64,000 bases of DNA, from assembly GCF_020524035.2 (NCBI RefSeq), contig NZ_CP129013.1, positions 248,001 to 312,000 on the forward strand, read 5' to 3'. This DNA comes from Bacillus carboniphilus. GTDB lineage: Bacteria > Bacillota > Bacilli > Bacillales > JAIVKR01. A program made the position numbers and the translations under genes. Below are positions 18,118 through 28,857 of this stretch, one piece after another; positions within the stretch are counted from its first letter, which is position 1, and every line of letters starts with the position of its first letter. The notes below the pieces were generated by a model. It was given only the letters and a program-made list of their open reading frames with translations. It was not told the DNA's origin and made no database searches.

Positions 18118-19309
18118 TACTGATAATACTTTATTCACTCGTTCAATAGCCCAGTCAAGGTCTTCTTCCGATATGATTAAAGGAGGAGCAAAACGAATAA
18201 CAGTTTCATGCGTTTCTTTACATAATAAACCTTCTTTTTTAAGTTGTTCGCAATAAGGGCGTGCTGATTCTGTAAGTTCAACCCCGATAAAGAGTCCTTT
18301 ACCTCTAACTTCTTTTATAATAGGGTTATTTATTTTTCTAAGTTGTTCTTGAAAATAGTTACCTAGACGTAAGGAACGATCTGCAAGATTTTCGCTTAAT
18401 AATACATCGAGAGCAGCGATAGAAACTGCACAAGCAAGTGGATTTCCACCAAACGTGGATCCGTGTGATCCAGGAGTGAATACCCCCTAAAACATCTTCA
18501 TTAGCAGCAACACAAGAAATTGGGAATACGCCTCCTCCTAATGCTTTTCCTAAAATATACATGTCAGGAATTATGTTTTCCCAGTCGCAAGCAAATAACT
18601 TCCCAGAACGTCCTAGGCCAGCTTGAATTTCATCTGCAACATAAAGAACATTGTTCTCCTTACAAACGTCATAAGCTTCTTTTAAAAAGCCTTCATAAGG
18701 GATGTTAATTCCTGCTTCGCCTTGGATAGGCTCGAAAATAAAGGCAGCTGTATTCTCCGTTATAGCTTGTTTTAAAGCTTCGATATCGCCAAAAGGAATG
18801 ACTTTTATTCCTGGTAGCATAGGGCCGAAACCTTCTTTGTATTCGTCACTAGATGACATGGAAACGGCTGTAATTGTACGGCCATGGAAGTTATCTTCGC
18901 ATACAATGATTTCTGCTTTGTTATCCGCCACACCTTTTACTTCGTAAGCCCAACGTCTTACTGTCTTAACAGCGGTTTCAACTGCTTCTGCACCCGTATT
19001 CATAGGTAAGATCATGTCTTTGTTCGTAAGTTTTGATACTTTTTCATACCAAGGACCTAATTGATCGTTATGAAAAGCGCGCGAGGTCAATGTAATTTTA
19101 TCGGCTTGATCTTTTAAGGCCTGAATAATTTTTGGGTGGCGATGTCCTTGGTTTACTGCGGAGTATGCACTCAGCATATCCATATATTTATTACCCTCAG
19201 GGTCTTTTACCCAAACGCCTTCTGCTTCTGATATAACAATTGGTAAGGGATGATAGTTTCTTGCTCCAAATTTTTCAGTCATTTCAATAATCGTTGATGT
19301 ATTTGTCAT
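18115..19309 (-). CDS. rocD: Ornithine aminotransferase, frameshifted
   Basis: Class III PLP-dependent transaminase that converts ornithine and 2-oxoglutarate to glutamate semialdehyde in arginine catabolism. Visible: [26 protein letters not shown], and the PLP lysine region [13 protein letters not shown] five-C run at 18483-18487 has one base too many; after it the correct frame continues [17 protein letters not shown] to TAA 18115. The restored length is 397 residues (B. subtilis RocD about 401). ATG 19309 follows GGAGGG. In B. subtilis rocD is with rocEF, not beside yisK, so its place here is a rearrangement. Confidence 0.92.
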
Positions 19310-19567
19310 AAATAAATCCCTCCATTTAAAATTTGCTCTTATTTTCGAGAAACATATATTATTAAAATAGCTTACATAGTAAAACAACTCAAGTCTTAGT
19401 TTCGTAAGAATTCTTGTTGTTGTTTATCTAATGCTATGTAATATGTAGGTTTTGAAGAATGAGACTCGAAATTTTGAACATCTATTGTCTGACAAAGTAA
19501 ATCAGTACTTTCCTTACAAATTTCATGATATCATATAGCGGAGAGTATTAGCACCTGTATCTCTATG

Positions 19568-19735
19568 CGGTTGCTTGCGCTTTTATTATTGTCTAGTCTA
19601 ACTCCAGCGCCCAGCGATTGGTGTTGCTTTCCGACGAACACGATGTGCTAGTGCGGGCTTTGTCACAGGACGTGGCAGTAGTTAGCCTGTGTATCTAGTT
19701 CATGCGTCGATATACGGATGCTAGGGCTTTTCTAA
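19568..19735. repeat. Family B intergenic repeat (copy B1)
   Basis: The 450-bp gap between rocD and yisL holds no gene. It contains a diverged family B repeat: GTCTAG then CTCCAGCGCCCAGCGA, a GTGCTAG motif, the hairpin core GTCACAGGACGTGG and an end resembling GGGCTTTTCT. Neighbouring rocD promoter elements are not clear. Confidence 0.65.
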
Positions 19736-19763
19736 TTTTGTAAGTAAAGGGGGGAGAGTTTTT

Positions 19764-20118
19764 TTGACACATTTACACATAACAACTTGGGTGTTAGCGC
19801 TTATTTTATTCTTTCTTGCTGCTTTCATGAGTGGAAAGGCAGCGAAAATCATCCATATGATTTTACGTGTGGATTACTTATTAGTAATTGCTTCTGGGCT
19901 TGAGCTAGTGTTTCGTCATCCCATTTTTAAATTTGGACAAACTGGAGAATATATTGTGAAGATTATTCTCGGAATAGTTGTAGTGGGGCTGATGGAAATG
20001 ATCTTAGTCCGTAAGAAAAAAGGACAAACCTTTAACAGGTTTATGGATTGGTTTTATCATTTCTACCATACTAGTTATTGTTTTAGGGTTCTTTAGATTA
20101 CCGTTAGGAATTGCATAA
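19764..20118 (+). CDS. yisL: YisL-like membrane protein, frameshifted
   Basis: UPF0344-type membrane protein of unknown function. It begins MTHLHITTWVLALILFFLAA as in B. subtilis YisL and has four hydrophobic segments. The A6 run at 20016-20021 carries one base too many; with five, the frame continues KDKPLTGLWIGFIISTIL and ends at TAA 20118, 117 residues in total (B. subtilis about 118). The start codon follows AAGGGGGGAGAG. Confidence 0.85.
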
Positions 20119-20123
20119 TAAAG

Positions 20124-20153
20124 AAAAGGTTTGGATGATGCTCCAAACCTTTT
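20124..20153. terminator. Bidirectional terminator between yisL and yisN
   Basis: AAAAGGTTTGGA (20124-20135) is the exact complement of TCCAAACCTTTT (20142-20153), a 12-bp stem that can serve both convergent genes. Confidence 0.85.
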
Positions 20154-20157
20154 AATT

Positions 20158-20694
20158 TTACGCTAGCGCTGTTAACCAAATTCGTTCTCCTGTACTTAAT
20201 GTCATCTCAAACAAGTCCTTCTTTATCATACCCCTTTGAACATAATGATGAACGGTACAAATAGACATACTATTGTCGAAAACATAAGTAGAGATACCGC
20301 TGAAATCTTCTCCTTCTCTTCTGTAAATTAATTGATTATGAGCATAAATACAATCATAGATGGAGTAATTAATCTTATTTAAAGACTGTATCCATTGAAC
20401 GAGGGAATGAAGGCTGATCTCCTCTACACATTCCTTTAAAGCAAAGGGAAGTGAACGCTCTAGCCGGATAGATTTTCCTTCTTCCAATAAGTCATGTTTA
20501 TTATTAAAAGTGAGCATGTTCCAGTCGTTTTCTTCCCATATTTCTACTTGATTGTTCATATATTCATCAAGAGGGATAAAGTCGTCAGTATCATCTACAA
20601 CATACCAATCAGAATAGCACTTTTTTAATGTTCCTGAAATAAAGAATCGTTCTTGTCGAGAAAGTATTTGTTGTTTTTTTGTGGAAAACATCAT
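20158..20694 (-). CDS. yisN: YisN-like protein (DUF2777 family)
   Basis: A soluble 178-residue protein without obvious catalytic motif. It lies between yisL and asnO on the minus strand, the place of yisN in B. subtilis, and I assign it on that context plus general resemblance to DUF2777 proteins. Two adjacent ATG codons (20694 and 20691) follow GGAGGTGAG; either may start. Short relative to my memory of YisN (about 220), with no sign of a frameshift. Function unknown. Confidence 0.65.
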   Translation of the reverse strand: MMFSTKKQQILSRQERFFISGTLKKCYSDWYVVDDTDDFIPLDEYMNNQVEIWEENDWNMLTFNNKHDLLEEGKSIRLERSLPFALKECVEEISLHSLVQWIQSLNKINYSIYDCIYAHNQLIYRREGEDFSGISTYVFDNSMSICTVHHYVQRGMIKKDLFEMTLSTGERIWLTALA

Positions 20695-20802
20695 TCTCAC
20701 CTCCACTTCAATACAGTATTTGATGATTACGAACTATACCTTAACGATATAAAAGTCTTTGCATATGATAAGAAAATAATACCTTCTTTTTTTACAAAGT
20801 AA

Positions 20803-20915
20803 GAAAGCATAAAAATCTGTTCTTATATGCTTTTTGTTTTCATCGTTTTCTAGCTTCAGCAGTTAGTTCGTGCTCTTAATTCATGCATCGCTAGAGGAGT
20901 GCATGCGCTTTTATT
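20803..20915. repeat. Diverged family B fragment (copy B2) with hairpin
   Basis: AAAGCATA pairs with TATGCTTT at 20803-20836, followed by a short degenerate family B sequence (TCTAGCTTCAGCAG, ATCGCTAGAGGA, GCATGCGCTTTTAT). The rest of the 290-bp gap upstream of asnO holds no gene. Confidence 0.45.
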
Positions 20916-20995
20916 GATATTCAATGGAAAGTCGTTAAAATTTCTAATTTTTTATCTTGACAAGATGTTAACAATTGCAAAGGAGATGTTGATAC

Positions 20996-22843
20996 GTGTG
21001 TGGGATCACTGGTTTGGTTGATTTTAATCAAGCATTAACAGCGAATACGAAAATAATTGAAAAGATGACAAATACTCTGTCTAAAAGAGGACCAGACGAA
21101 ACGAATGTTTGGAAAGATACACACGTTCAATTCGGTCATAAGCGGTTAATTGTGGTTGATCCAGAATATGGAAAACAACCGATGACTCGAGAAAAAAATG
21201 AGCATTTTTACACTATTTGCTATAATGGTGAATTATATAATACAGAAGATATTCGCTATGAACTAAAAAAACGTGGATATTCTTTTCAAGGTCATTCAGA
21301 TACTGAAGTCCTACTACTATCGTATATAGAATGGCAGCAAGAATGTGTGGACTTTTTGAACGGAATTTTTGCTTTTTCTATTTGGGATCATCAAAAAGAG
21401 ATGATGTTTATGGCTCGTGACCGAGTTGGCGTTAAACCATTATTTTATAGTGAGAAAAATGGAATTTTATTATTCGGTTCTGAACTTAAGTCAATCCTTG
21501 CTCACCCTTCTCAATCAGCTACATTGAATGAGGAAGGATTAGGAGAAGTGTTAGGCTTAGGGCCTTCTCGTTCACCGGGTTCAGGTGTTTTCGAAGGAAT
21601 AGATGAACTTCGCCCAGGTCACGCTTTGACGTATTGTAAGCAAGGTTTAAAAAAATGGAGATACTGGAATGTTGTTAGCCGATCTCATACTCATAATCTT
21701 GAGGAAACGGCCGGAAAGGTAAGAGAACTTTTTGAAGATACAGTGATCCGTCAGCTAGTATCTGATGTACCCGTATGTACGTTTTTATCGGGTGGGGTTG
21801 ATTCTAGTGCTATATCAGCCATCACAGCTAATCATTTTAAAAAAATGAGCAAAAGTTTAACGACCTATTCGATTGATTACCAAGATAATCAACTTTATTT
21901 TAAGGAGAACGAATTCCAGCCAAACAACGATGAACCTTGGATAGACTTAATGAGTGATCGCTTTCAAACCTTGCATCAAAAAAGCATAATATCACAAGAA
22001 CAACTTTTTGAACATTTACAAGAAGCTGTTATTGTAAGGGATTTACCTGGTATGGCAGATGTAGATAGCTCGCTTCTTTGGTTTTGTAAACAAATTAAAA
22101 AAGACTTTGTTGTTAGTTTATCTGGTGAATGTGCGGATGAAATATTTGGCGGTTATCCTTGGTTTCACAACCCTGACAGTATACATTCAGATGGATTCCC
22201 GTGGATGAGGTCAACAGAAGAGAGGATCACTCTGTTGCAAGATAAGTGGCAGAAACGGTTAAAACTAGATGAGTATGTTAAATATAGATTTCAAGAAACA
22301 TTAAATGAAACACCTGCTTTAGAAGGAGAAAACCACCTAGAGGCCAAGCGTCGTCAACTTTTTTATTTAAATATGGTTTGGTTTATGACGACTTTACTTG
22401 ATCGAAAGGATCGTATGAGTATGGGAGCGAGCTTAGAAGTTCGAGTGCCATTTGCGGACCATCGATTAATTGAGTATGTATGGAATATTCCATGGGAAAT
22501 GAAGATGTATAATGGGAGAGAGAAAGGGATTTTAAGAAAGGCATTAGAAGGGATCTTACCTGAAGAAATATTATATCGGAAGAAAAGTCCTTATCCGAAA
22601 ACCCATCATCCTCAATATACTCAATTAGTGAAAGAGTGGCTTCAACAAGCTTTGAATAGGAAAGGTACGATTTTAACAGAGTTATTTCATAAAGAAAAAA
22701 TCCAAGGCTTAATTGATACAGAGGGTTCATCATTTAAGGTGCCTTGGTTTGGACAATTAATGACAGGACCGCAATTGTTAGCCTACTTGGCGCAATTAGA
22801 TTATTGGTTTGAGCATTATTCCATTGATTTGAATATTAAATGA
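20996..22843 (+). CDS. asnO: Glutamine-hydrolysing asparagine synthetase
   Basis: Two-domain amidotransferase: the N-terminal class II glutaminase starts directly with MCGITGLVDF, so Cys2 becomes the nucleophile, with KRGPDE and RLIVVD motifs. The C-terminal synthetase domain has the PP-loop FLSGGVDSSAI and SGECADEIFGGY. GTG 20996 follows AAAGGAG. The length of 615 residues and position beside yisN match AsnO, the sporulation-associated paralogue in B. subtilis. Confidence 0.94.
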   Translation: MCGITGLVDFNQALTANTKIIEKMTNTLSKRGPDETNVWKDTHVQFGHKRLIVVDPEYGKQPMTREKNEHFYTICYNGELYNTEDIRYELKKRGYSFQGHSDTEVLLLSYIEWQQECVDFLNGIFAFSIWDHQKEMMFMARDRVGVKPLFYSEKNGILLFGSELKSILAHPSQSATLNEEGLGEVLGLGPSRSPGSGVFEGIDELRPGHALTYCKQGLKKWRYWNVVSRSHTHNLEETAGKVRELFEDTVIRQLVSDVPVCTFLSGGVDSSAISAITANHFKKMSKSLTTYSIDYQDNQLYFKENEFQPNNDEPWIDLMSDRFQTLHQKSIISQEQLFEHLQEAVIVRDLPGMADVDSSLLWFCKQIKKDFVVSLSGECADEIFGGYPWFHNPDSIHSDGFPWMRSTEERITLLQDKWQKRLKLDEYVKYRFQETLNETPALEGENHLEAKRRQLFYLNMVWFMTTLLDRKDRMSMGASLEVRVPFADHRLIEYVWNIPWEMKMYNGREKGILRKALEGILPEEILYRKKSPYPKTHHPQYTQLVKEWLQQALNRKGTILTELFHKEKIQGLIDTEGSSFKVPWFGQLMTGPQLLAYLAQLDYWFEHYSIDLNIK

Positions 22844-22854
22844 GTGAAAGAAAA

Positions 22855-22895
22855 AAGGAAGTAAAGAAAAACAAGACGTTTTTCTTTACTTCCTT
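22855..22895. terminator. Terminator after asnO
   Basis: AAGGAAGTAAAGAAAAA (22855-22871) is complementary to TTTTTCTTTACTTCCTT (22879-22895), a 17-bp stem. Confidence 0.85.
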
Positions 22896-22906
22896 AACTA
22901 TTTACA

Positions 22907-23098
22907 GAGTAAGAATGTATAAACTTTGTCCTTTATAAGAGAGTGCTTTTATTTTTGTCTAGCTCCAGCGCCCAGCGACGGGTAGCGCTTTCGACGCACA
23001 GGAAGTGCTAGCGTCAACGTTAGTTCGCGCGTCGTGACTGTACTTAGTTGACGTACCTTTTCACCTGCGTCCTATACGGGCGCTTGCGCTTTTCTTAT
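22907..23098. repeat. Family B intergenic repeat (copy B3)
   Basis: Begins GTAAGAATGTATAAACTTTG, shared exactly with the copy near 51,488, then TATAAGAGAGTGC, CTAGCTCCAGCGCCCAGCGA, AGGAAGTGCTAGCGTCAACG, a hairpin module and the end GGGCGCTTGCGCTTTTCTTATA. The ends TATAAGA...GC and GC...TCTTATA are inverted. It fills the asnO-amtB gap and provides the region just after the amtB stop. Confidence 0.8.
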
Positions 23099-23118
23099 AA
23101 ACGCGATTTTTGAATGCT

Positions 23119-24498
23119 TTACGATTCCTTTGCCTTAGGTGAGGAATGATTGAGGTTATTTAGTCGCTCTACTAACCCGTTGCCTATTCCTACAGAAGTC
23201 TGGGCATTATCTGATAAAAATGTATCTCTTAATTCGTAAGCGGAAGAGCCGTGTTCAGCAAAATCAAGTCCTTGTATTTCTTCTTCACGTGAAACTCTAA
23301 TGGAGGAGAATCGAGTTAAAATCAATAAGAAAATAGAAGTGGTTCCTAAAGTCCAAGCGATAACAGCGAGTATTCCAATTAACTGTATTCCTAACTGTTC
23401 AAACCCATTTCCATAAAACAATCCACTTGATGTACTAAATAGTCCTACCGCAAGGGTTCCCCAAATACCACAGACTCCGTGTACCGCGATTGCGCCGACT
23501 GGATCATCTAGCTTAATTGTTCGATCGATAAATTGTACAGCTTCAGTCAAAATGACTCCAGCAATTAGTCCGATAATGATTGCTCCTGCCAAGGAAACTT
23601 CAGCACAACCAGCGGTAATCCCAACAAGTCCACCAAGTGCGCCGTTAAGAGTTAAAGAAGCATCAATTCTTTTATAACGGAATTGAGTGTATAAGGCTGT
23701 GCTGACGACACCTGCAGAACCAGCAAGTAGAGTGGTTGCAATAATATGAGGAACTGATTCTGGATCGGCAGCTAATGAACTCCCTCCATTGAAGCCAAAC
23801 CAACCAAACCATAAAATCAAAACACCTAAGGCACCTAAGGGAATATTATGACCAGGAATAACGTTTACTTTATCACCAGAGTATTTACCAATTCGTGCTC
23901 CTAGAAAAGAAACGGCAGCAACTGCGCCTAAAGCTCCTGTTAAGTGAACGACAGTAGAACCTGCAAAATCAGAAAAACCTAGCTGAGAAAGCCAACCATC
24001 TTCCGTCCATATCCAATGACCGACAACTGGATAAATAAAACCAGTCATGACGATGGTTAGAAGCATGTAGCTTCCAAGTTTCATTCGTTCGGCAACTGCC
24101 CCTGAAATAATGGTTGCACATGTTGCGGCGAAGACAGCCTGAAAAACATAAAACCAAATATTATCACTTTGTCCTGATAACATAAATCCGTCCGTTCCGA
24201 TAAAACCTCCTCCAGAAGAGCCGAACATGAGTGCATAACCGACGATAAAATAGAGGATTGACCCTAAGGAAATGGTAAGAAAGTTTTTCATTAAAATATT
24301 CAGGGCATTTTTAGATCTTGTAAATCCAGATTCCACCATAGCGAATCCTGCGTGCATAAAAAAGACTAGTAGTGCGGCAATCATTACCCAAGTAATATCT
24401 ATTGAATTTTGTACGGATTCTGCACTAGGGGTTTCTGCAAATGCGACAGATGATAAGAAAAAGCTGGCAGTTAGCATCGATAAAACTTTTTTCTTCAA
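23119..24498 (-). CDS. amtB: Ammonium transporter (Amt/NrgA family)
   Basis: Eleven-helix ammonium channel. A cleavable signal peptide is likely (MKKKVLSMLTASFFLSSVAF) before VQNSIDITW. Conserved motifs include FMHAGFAMVESGFTRSKNA, DFAGSTVVHLTGA and FGWFGFNGGS, and the later VHGVCGIWG. Length 459 residues is normal. It lies 34 bp downstream of a PII gene in the same direction, the usual pairing in which PII blocks the channel when nitrogen is sufficient. B. subtilis has the opposite order (nrgA first). Confidence 0.95.
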   Translation of the reverse strand: MKKKVLSMLTASFFLSSVAFAETPSAESVQNSIDITWVMIAALLVFFMHAGFAMVESGFTRSKNALNILMKNFLTISLGSILYFIVGYALMFGSSGGGFIGTDGFMLSGQSDNIWFYVFQAVFAATCATIISGAVAERMKLGSYMLLTIVMTGFIYPVVGHWIWTEDGWLSQLGFSDFAGSTVVHLTGALGAVAAVSFLGARIGKYSGDKVNVIPGHNIPLGALGVLILWFGWFGFNGGSSLAADPESVPHIIATTLLAGSAGVVSTALYTQFRYKRIDASLTLNGALGGLVGITAGCAEVSLAGAIIIGLIAGVILTEAVQFIDRTIKLDDPVGAIAVHGVCGIWGTLAVGLFSTSSGLFYGNGFEQLGIQLIGILAVIAWTLGTTSIFLLILTRFSSIRVSREEEIQGLDFAEHGSSAYELRDTFLSDNAQTSVGIGNGLVERLNNLNHSSPKAKES

Positions 24499-24532
24499 TG
24501 AAATTCATCCTCCTGTTTTATTAAATATAAAT

Positions 24533-24874
24533 CTATAAGATCGCTTCGTTTCCCGTTTCACCAGTTCGAATCCGAATAACATTTTCGATTGGTAAAATGA
24601 AAATCTTTCCGTCTCCAACGGTATTTGTAGAACATGTCGATTGGATGATTTTGCAAATTTCATCAACGTGTTCTTCTTCCACCACCATTTCTACTTTGAC
24701 TTTAGGTAATAGTCTAATTTCATATGCTGTTCCTCTAAAGACACCTTGTTTTCCTCCTTGTTGTCCACATCCAGCTACTTCTGAAACTGTTAACCCATTA
24801 ATCCCGACTTCCTCTAATTTGGAGCGTAAATTAGGAAATTGTTCTGGACGTATAATAGCCTCCACTTTTTTCAA
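24533..24874 (-). CDS. glnK: PII nitrogen regulatory protein (GlnB/GlnK family)
   Basis: A 113-residue PII signal protein starting MKKVEAIIRPEQF, with the T-loop GCGQQGGKQGVFRGTAYEI and the C-terminal nucleotide-binding part VGDGKIFILPIENVIRIRTGE. TTG 24874 follows AAGGAGGAG; upstream in-frame codons are the ribosome site itself. The Tyr normally uridylylated in the T-loop (VYRG or LYRG) is Phe here (VFRG), so control by uridylylation is not expected. Cotranscribed with the ammonium transporter. Confidence 0.94.
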   Translation of the reverse strand: MKKVEAIIRPEQFPNLRSKLEEVGINGLTVSEVAGCGQQGGKQGVFRGTAYEIRLLPKVKVEMVVEEEHVDEICKIIQSTCSTNTVGDGKIFILPIENVIRIRTGETGNEAIL

Positions 24875-25035
24875 TAGGTTCTCCTCCTTGTAAGGTTTTA
24901 TCACATCAATATGTTATATTAAATATCATATAGGAAAGAGTAGTTGATTTCAAGAAAATTTTTAGAAAATTCTATCGGTTAATAGTAGGGTGGAATTTTT
25001 TAAGGTAACGAATTTTTGAAAAAATTAGGTAAAAA

Positions 25036-25166
25036 AGTGTGTTCAAAAGGTAGGGGAAAAAGGATTGAAGAAAAATAAGAACGAGGCGGTCTATAGGCTA
25101 AGTTCAGCCACGTCTTGTGGCTAACGATGGTGCTTAGGTCATCGTAGGACTTTTTGAACAACCTCT
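25036..25166. repeat. Family A inverted-repeat element (copy A2)
   Basis: A 131-bp element in a 380-bp gap without genes. The left end AGTGTGTTCAAAAGGTAGGG and the right end ACTTTTTGAACAACCTCT are inverted copies around GTTCAAAA/TTTTGAAC. Inside, in reverse orientation, is the hairpin GCCACAAGACGTGGC-type module also found in family B. Confidence 0.75.
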
Positions 25167-25170
25167 AAAA

Positions 25171-25206
25171 TAAAAAAAGAATATCCCTGTATGCAACAGA
25201 GATATT
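25171..25206 (-). terminator. Terminator after neopullulanase gene
   Basis: On the minus strand AATATC and GATATT pair (25206-25201 with 25185-25180) with an inner CTG/CAG stem, followed by CTTTTTTT. Confidence 0.65.
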
Positions 25207-25256
25207 AAGATAAGATAAAATATGATAGGAAACCTGACAATGAAATAAGGAGATCA

Positions 25257-27035
<1,779 letters not shown>

Positions 27036-27053
27036 TTAATAACTACATGCAAA

Positions 27054-27119
27054 GCAAACGTTTGCACCAAAATTAAATTAGTTCATATCAAGAGTATGTG
27101 AAAGCGCTTAGAAAGTCAA
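27054..27119 (-). promoter_or_regulatory. Neopullulanase promoter with cre and LacI-type operator
   Basis: Minus-strand TTGACT (27119-27114), 17 bp, TACTCT (27096-27091) is a plausible SigA promoter. TGAAAGCGCTTA (27099-27110), a good cre core, sits in the spacer. The perfect palindrome GCAAACGTTTGC (27054-27065) lies just downstream and suits a LacI-family repressor such as the MalR encoded nearby. Confidence 0.55.
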
Positions 27120-27152
27120 TTCTATTAATCTTATTTAGTTTATAAAAAGTAC

Positions 27153-27232
27153 TTGTCAAAATAAAATAGGCGGGTATAATGAAAGTAGGATTGCGCAATC
27201 GCTTTCATAAATTTGTGCAAACGGTTGTACAA
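27153..27232 (+). promoter_or_regulatory. mdxE operon promoter, cre-like site and LacI-type operator
   Basis: TTGTCA (27153-27158), 16 bp, TATAAT (27175-27180) is a strong SigA promoter. A cre-like site (reverse TGAAAGCGATTGCG) covers about 27191-27206 at the start of transcription, and the imperfect palindrome TTGTGCAAACGGTTGTACAA (27213-27232) follows. Together they predict catabolite repression and maltose-type induction. Confidence 0.65.
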
Positions 27233-27322
27233 ACCTAGAATATGATCACCTTTTTCTCTCTCTATGGGAAACGGAAGATCAAAATATTTTAATAGACATA
27301 CTTAACTCAGGAGGGGTCAATA

Positions 27323-28615
27323 ATGAAAAAGTTTTTCTCCATTTTTTTATCGGTATTTTTACTTTTCGGTGTGTTAGCTGCTTGTGGGCCAGACTCAAGT
27401 GAAAGTTCAGGTTCAAGTAACGAAGAAAATGAAAGCGCTACAAATGAAGAATCAGAAAAACCAGAGAAGTTAGTTGTTTGGGAAGATAAAGACAAAGGGG
27501 TAGCACTAGAACCTGCAATTGAGTCTTTCGAAAAAGAACATGGTATTGAAGTAGAATTTAAAGAGTTAAATATGTCTGAAAAAATGAAAGAGCAATTTAT
27601 TTTAGATGGTCCCGCAGGAACAGGTCCAGACGTACTTACACTTCCACATGATCAAATAGGAGCACTTGCTGTTCAAGGTCATTTAGCGCAATTAAAGGTT
27701 GAAGACAGTGTACTAGATACATTCACTGAATCAGCGGTTAGCTCTCAATATTATGATGGAAAGCTATATGGATTACCAAAAGCTACAGAAACAACAGTCC
27801 TTTTTTACAATAAAGATTTAATGTCCGAGGATCAAGTTCCAGCAACAATGGATGAGCTTTATACATTCTCTAAAGATTTCACTAAAGACGAAAAATATGG
27901 TTTCTTAGCCTTGTATGATAATTTCTATTTCGCATACTCCATTATAGGTGGTATGGGCGGATATGTATTCGCTGAAGAAAATGGTACATTAAACCCACAA
28001 GAGCTTGGATTAAACAATGAGGGTGCTGTTGAGGCAGTGAAATTTATGGAAAAATGGCACGAAGAAGGGTTATTTCCAAATGGGATTATTGGGGAAAATG
28101 GTGGATCAACAATGACAGGTTTGTTTAATGAAGGTAAAGCAGCATCCATTCATACAGGTCCTTGGGATGTGCAAAGTATGAAAGATGCAGGTGTGAATTT
28201 TGGGGCAATCACCTTACCTACTTTAGAAAACGGTGAACATCCGAAAACATTCATGGGTGTAAAAGGCTGGCATGTTTCCGCTCATTCTGATAACCAAGAA
28301 TGGGCAACGAAGCTAGTTGAATGGTTAACAAACTATGAGAATGCAAAACAACGTTTTGAGTTAACAAATGAAATTCCACCTGTAAAAGATTTAATGGAAG
28401 ATCCAATTATTCAAGAGGATGAAGTAGCTAAAGCAGTAGCTGAGCAATCTAAATACTCTGAGCCAATGCCAAACATCCCTCAAATGGGAGAAGTGTGGAA
28501 GCCGATTGGCGATAGTTTACAAACCGTTTTAACAGGTAAATCTGAACCGAAAGAAGCTTTAGATTCCGCTGTTGAACAAATTGAACAAGGGATTCAAACA
28601 AATCATGGTCAATAA
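27323..28615 (+). CDS. mdxE: Maltose/maltodextrin ABC transporter binding lipoprotein
   Basis: Extracellular solute-binding protein (family 1) anchored through Cys21 in the lipobox LAAC, followed by a Ser/Glu/Asn-rich linker. Family features include LVVWEDKDKG, GPDVLTLPHDQIG, LPKATETTVLFYNKDLM, GMGGYVFAEENG and the late MPNIPQMGEVW. 430 residues. Start ATG follows AGGAGGGG. First gene of the transport operon; a hairpin separates it from the permeases, a common way to raise binding-protein levels. Confidence 0.93.
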   Translation: MKKFFSIFLSVFLLFGVLAACGPDSSESSGSSNEENESATNEESEKPEKLVVWEDKDKGVALEPAIESFEKEHGIEVEFKELNMSEKMKEQFILDGPAGTGPDVLTLPHDQIGALAVQGHLAQLKVEDSVLDTFTESAVSSQYYDGKLYGLPKATETTVLFYNKDLMSEDQVPATMDELYTFSKDFTKDEKYGFLALYDNFYFAYSIIGGMGGYVFAEENGTLNPQELGLNNEGAVEAVKFMEKWHEEGLFPNGIIGENGGSTMTGLFNEGKAASIHTGPWDVQSMKDAGVNFGAITLPTLENGEHPKTFMGVKGWHVSAHSDNQEWATKLVEWLTNYENAKQRFELTNEIPPVKDLMEDPIIQEDEVAKAVAEQSKYSEPMPNIPQMGEVWKPIGDSLQTVLTGKSEPKEALDSAVEQIEQGIQTNHGQ

Positions 28616-28625
28616 TTATATTTGA

Positions 28626-28652
28626 GAAGGGATCAGCTTTGCTGATTCCTTC
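28626..28652 (+). terminator. Intercistronic hairpin between mdxE and mdxF
   Basis: GAAGGGATCAGC (28626-28637) pairs with GCTGATTCCTTC (28641-28652) with one G-U pair and a three-base loop. No T run follows, so it is more likely an mRNA-stabilising or partial terminator structure. Confidence 0.55.
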
Positions 28653-28857
28653 CTATAAAATTGAACTAGTTTTTATGTATACTTAATTCTTTAGGTGTTT
28701 ATAAAAACTTGAGTTCAACTATGATCAAAAGCATACATTCAAAATAATAGGAGGTTTATAGTTTTATAGAAATTATTTATAATTCAGTTCTAGGCTGTCT
28801 ATATTTTTCTCATCGTACTTTTCTTTTTGCGCTTTTCCTAATGAAAGGGGAATTATC

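Noticed and set aside
20957-20962. TTGACA upstream of asnO
   Set aside because: The next 17-18 bases run into the ribosome site with no -10 before the start codon.
24912-24928. TnrA-like box TGTTATATTAAATATCA upstream of glnK
   Set aside because: One half deviates from TGTNA-N7-TNACA, and the site is only about 40 bp before the start codon, which does not fit activation from about -50. Probably AT-rich promoter sequence.
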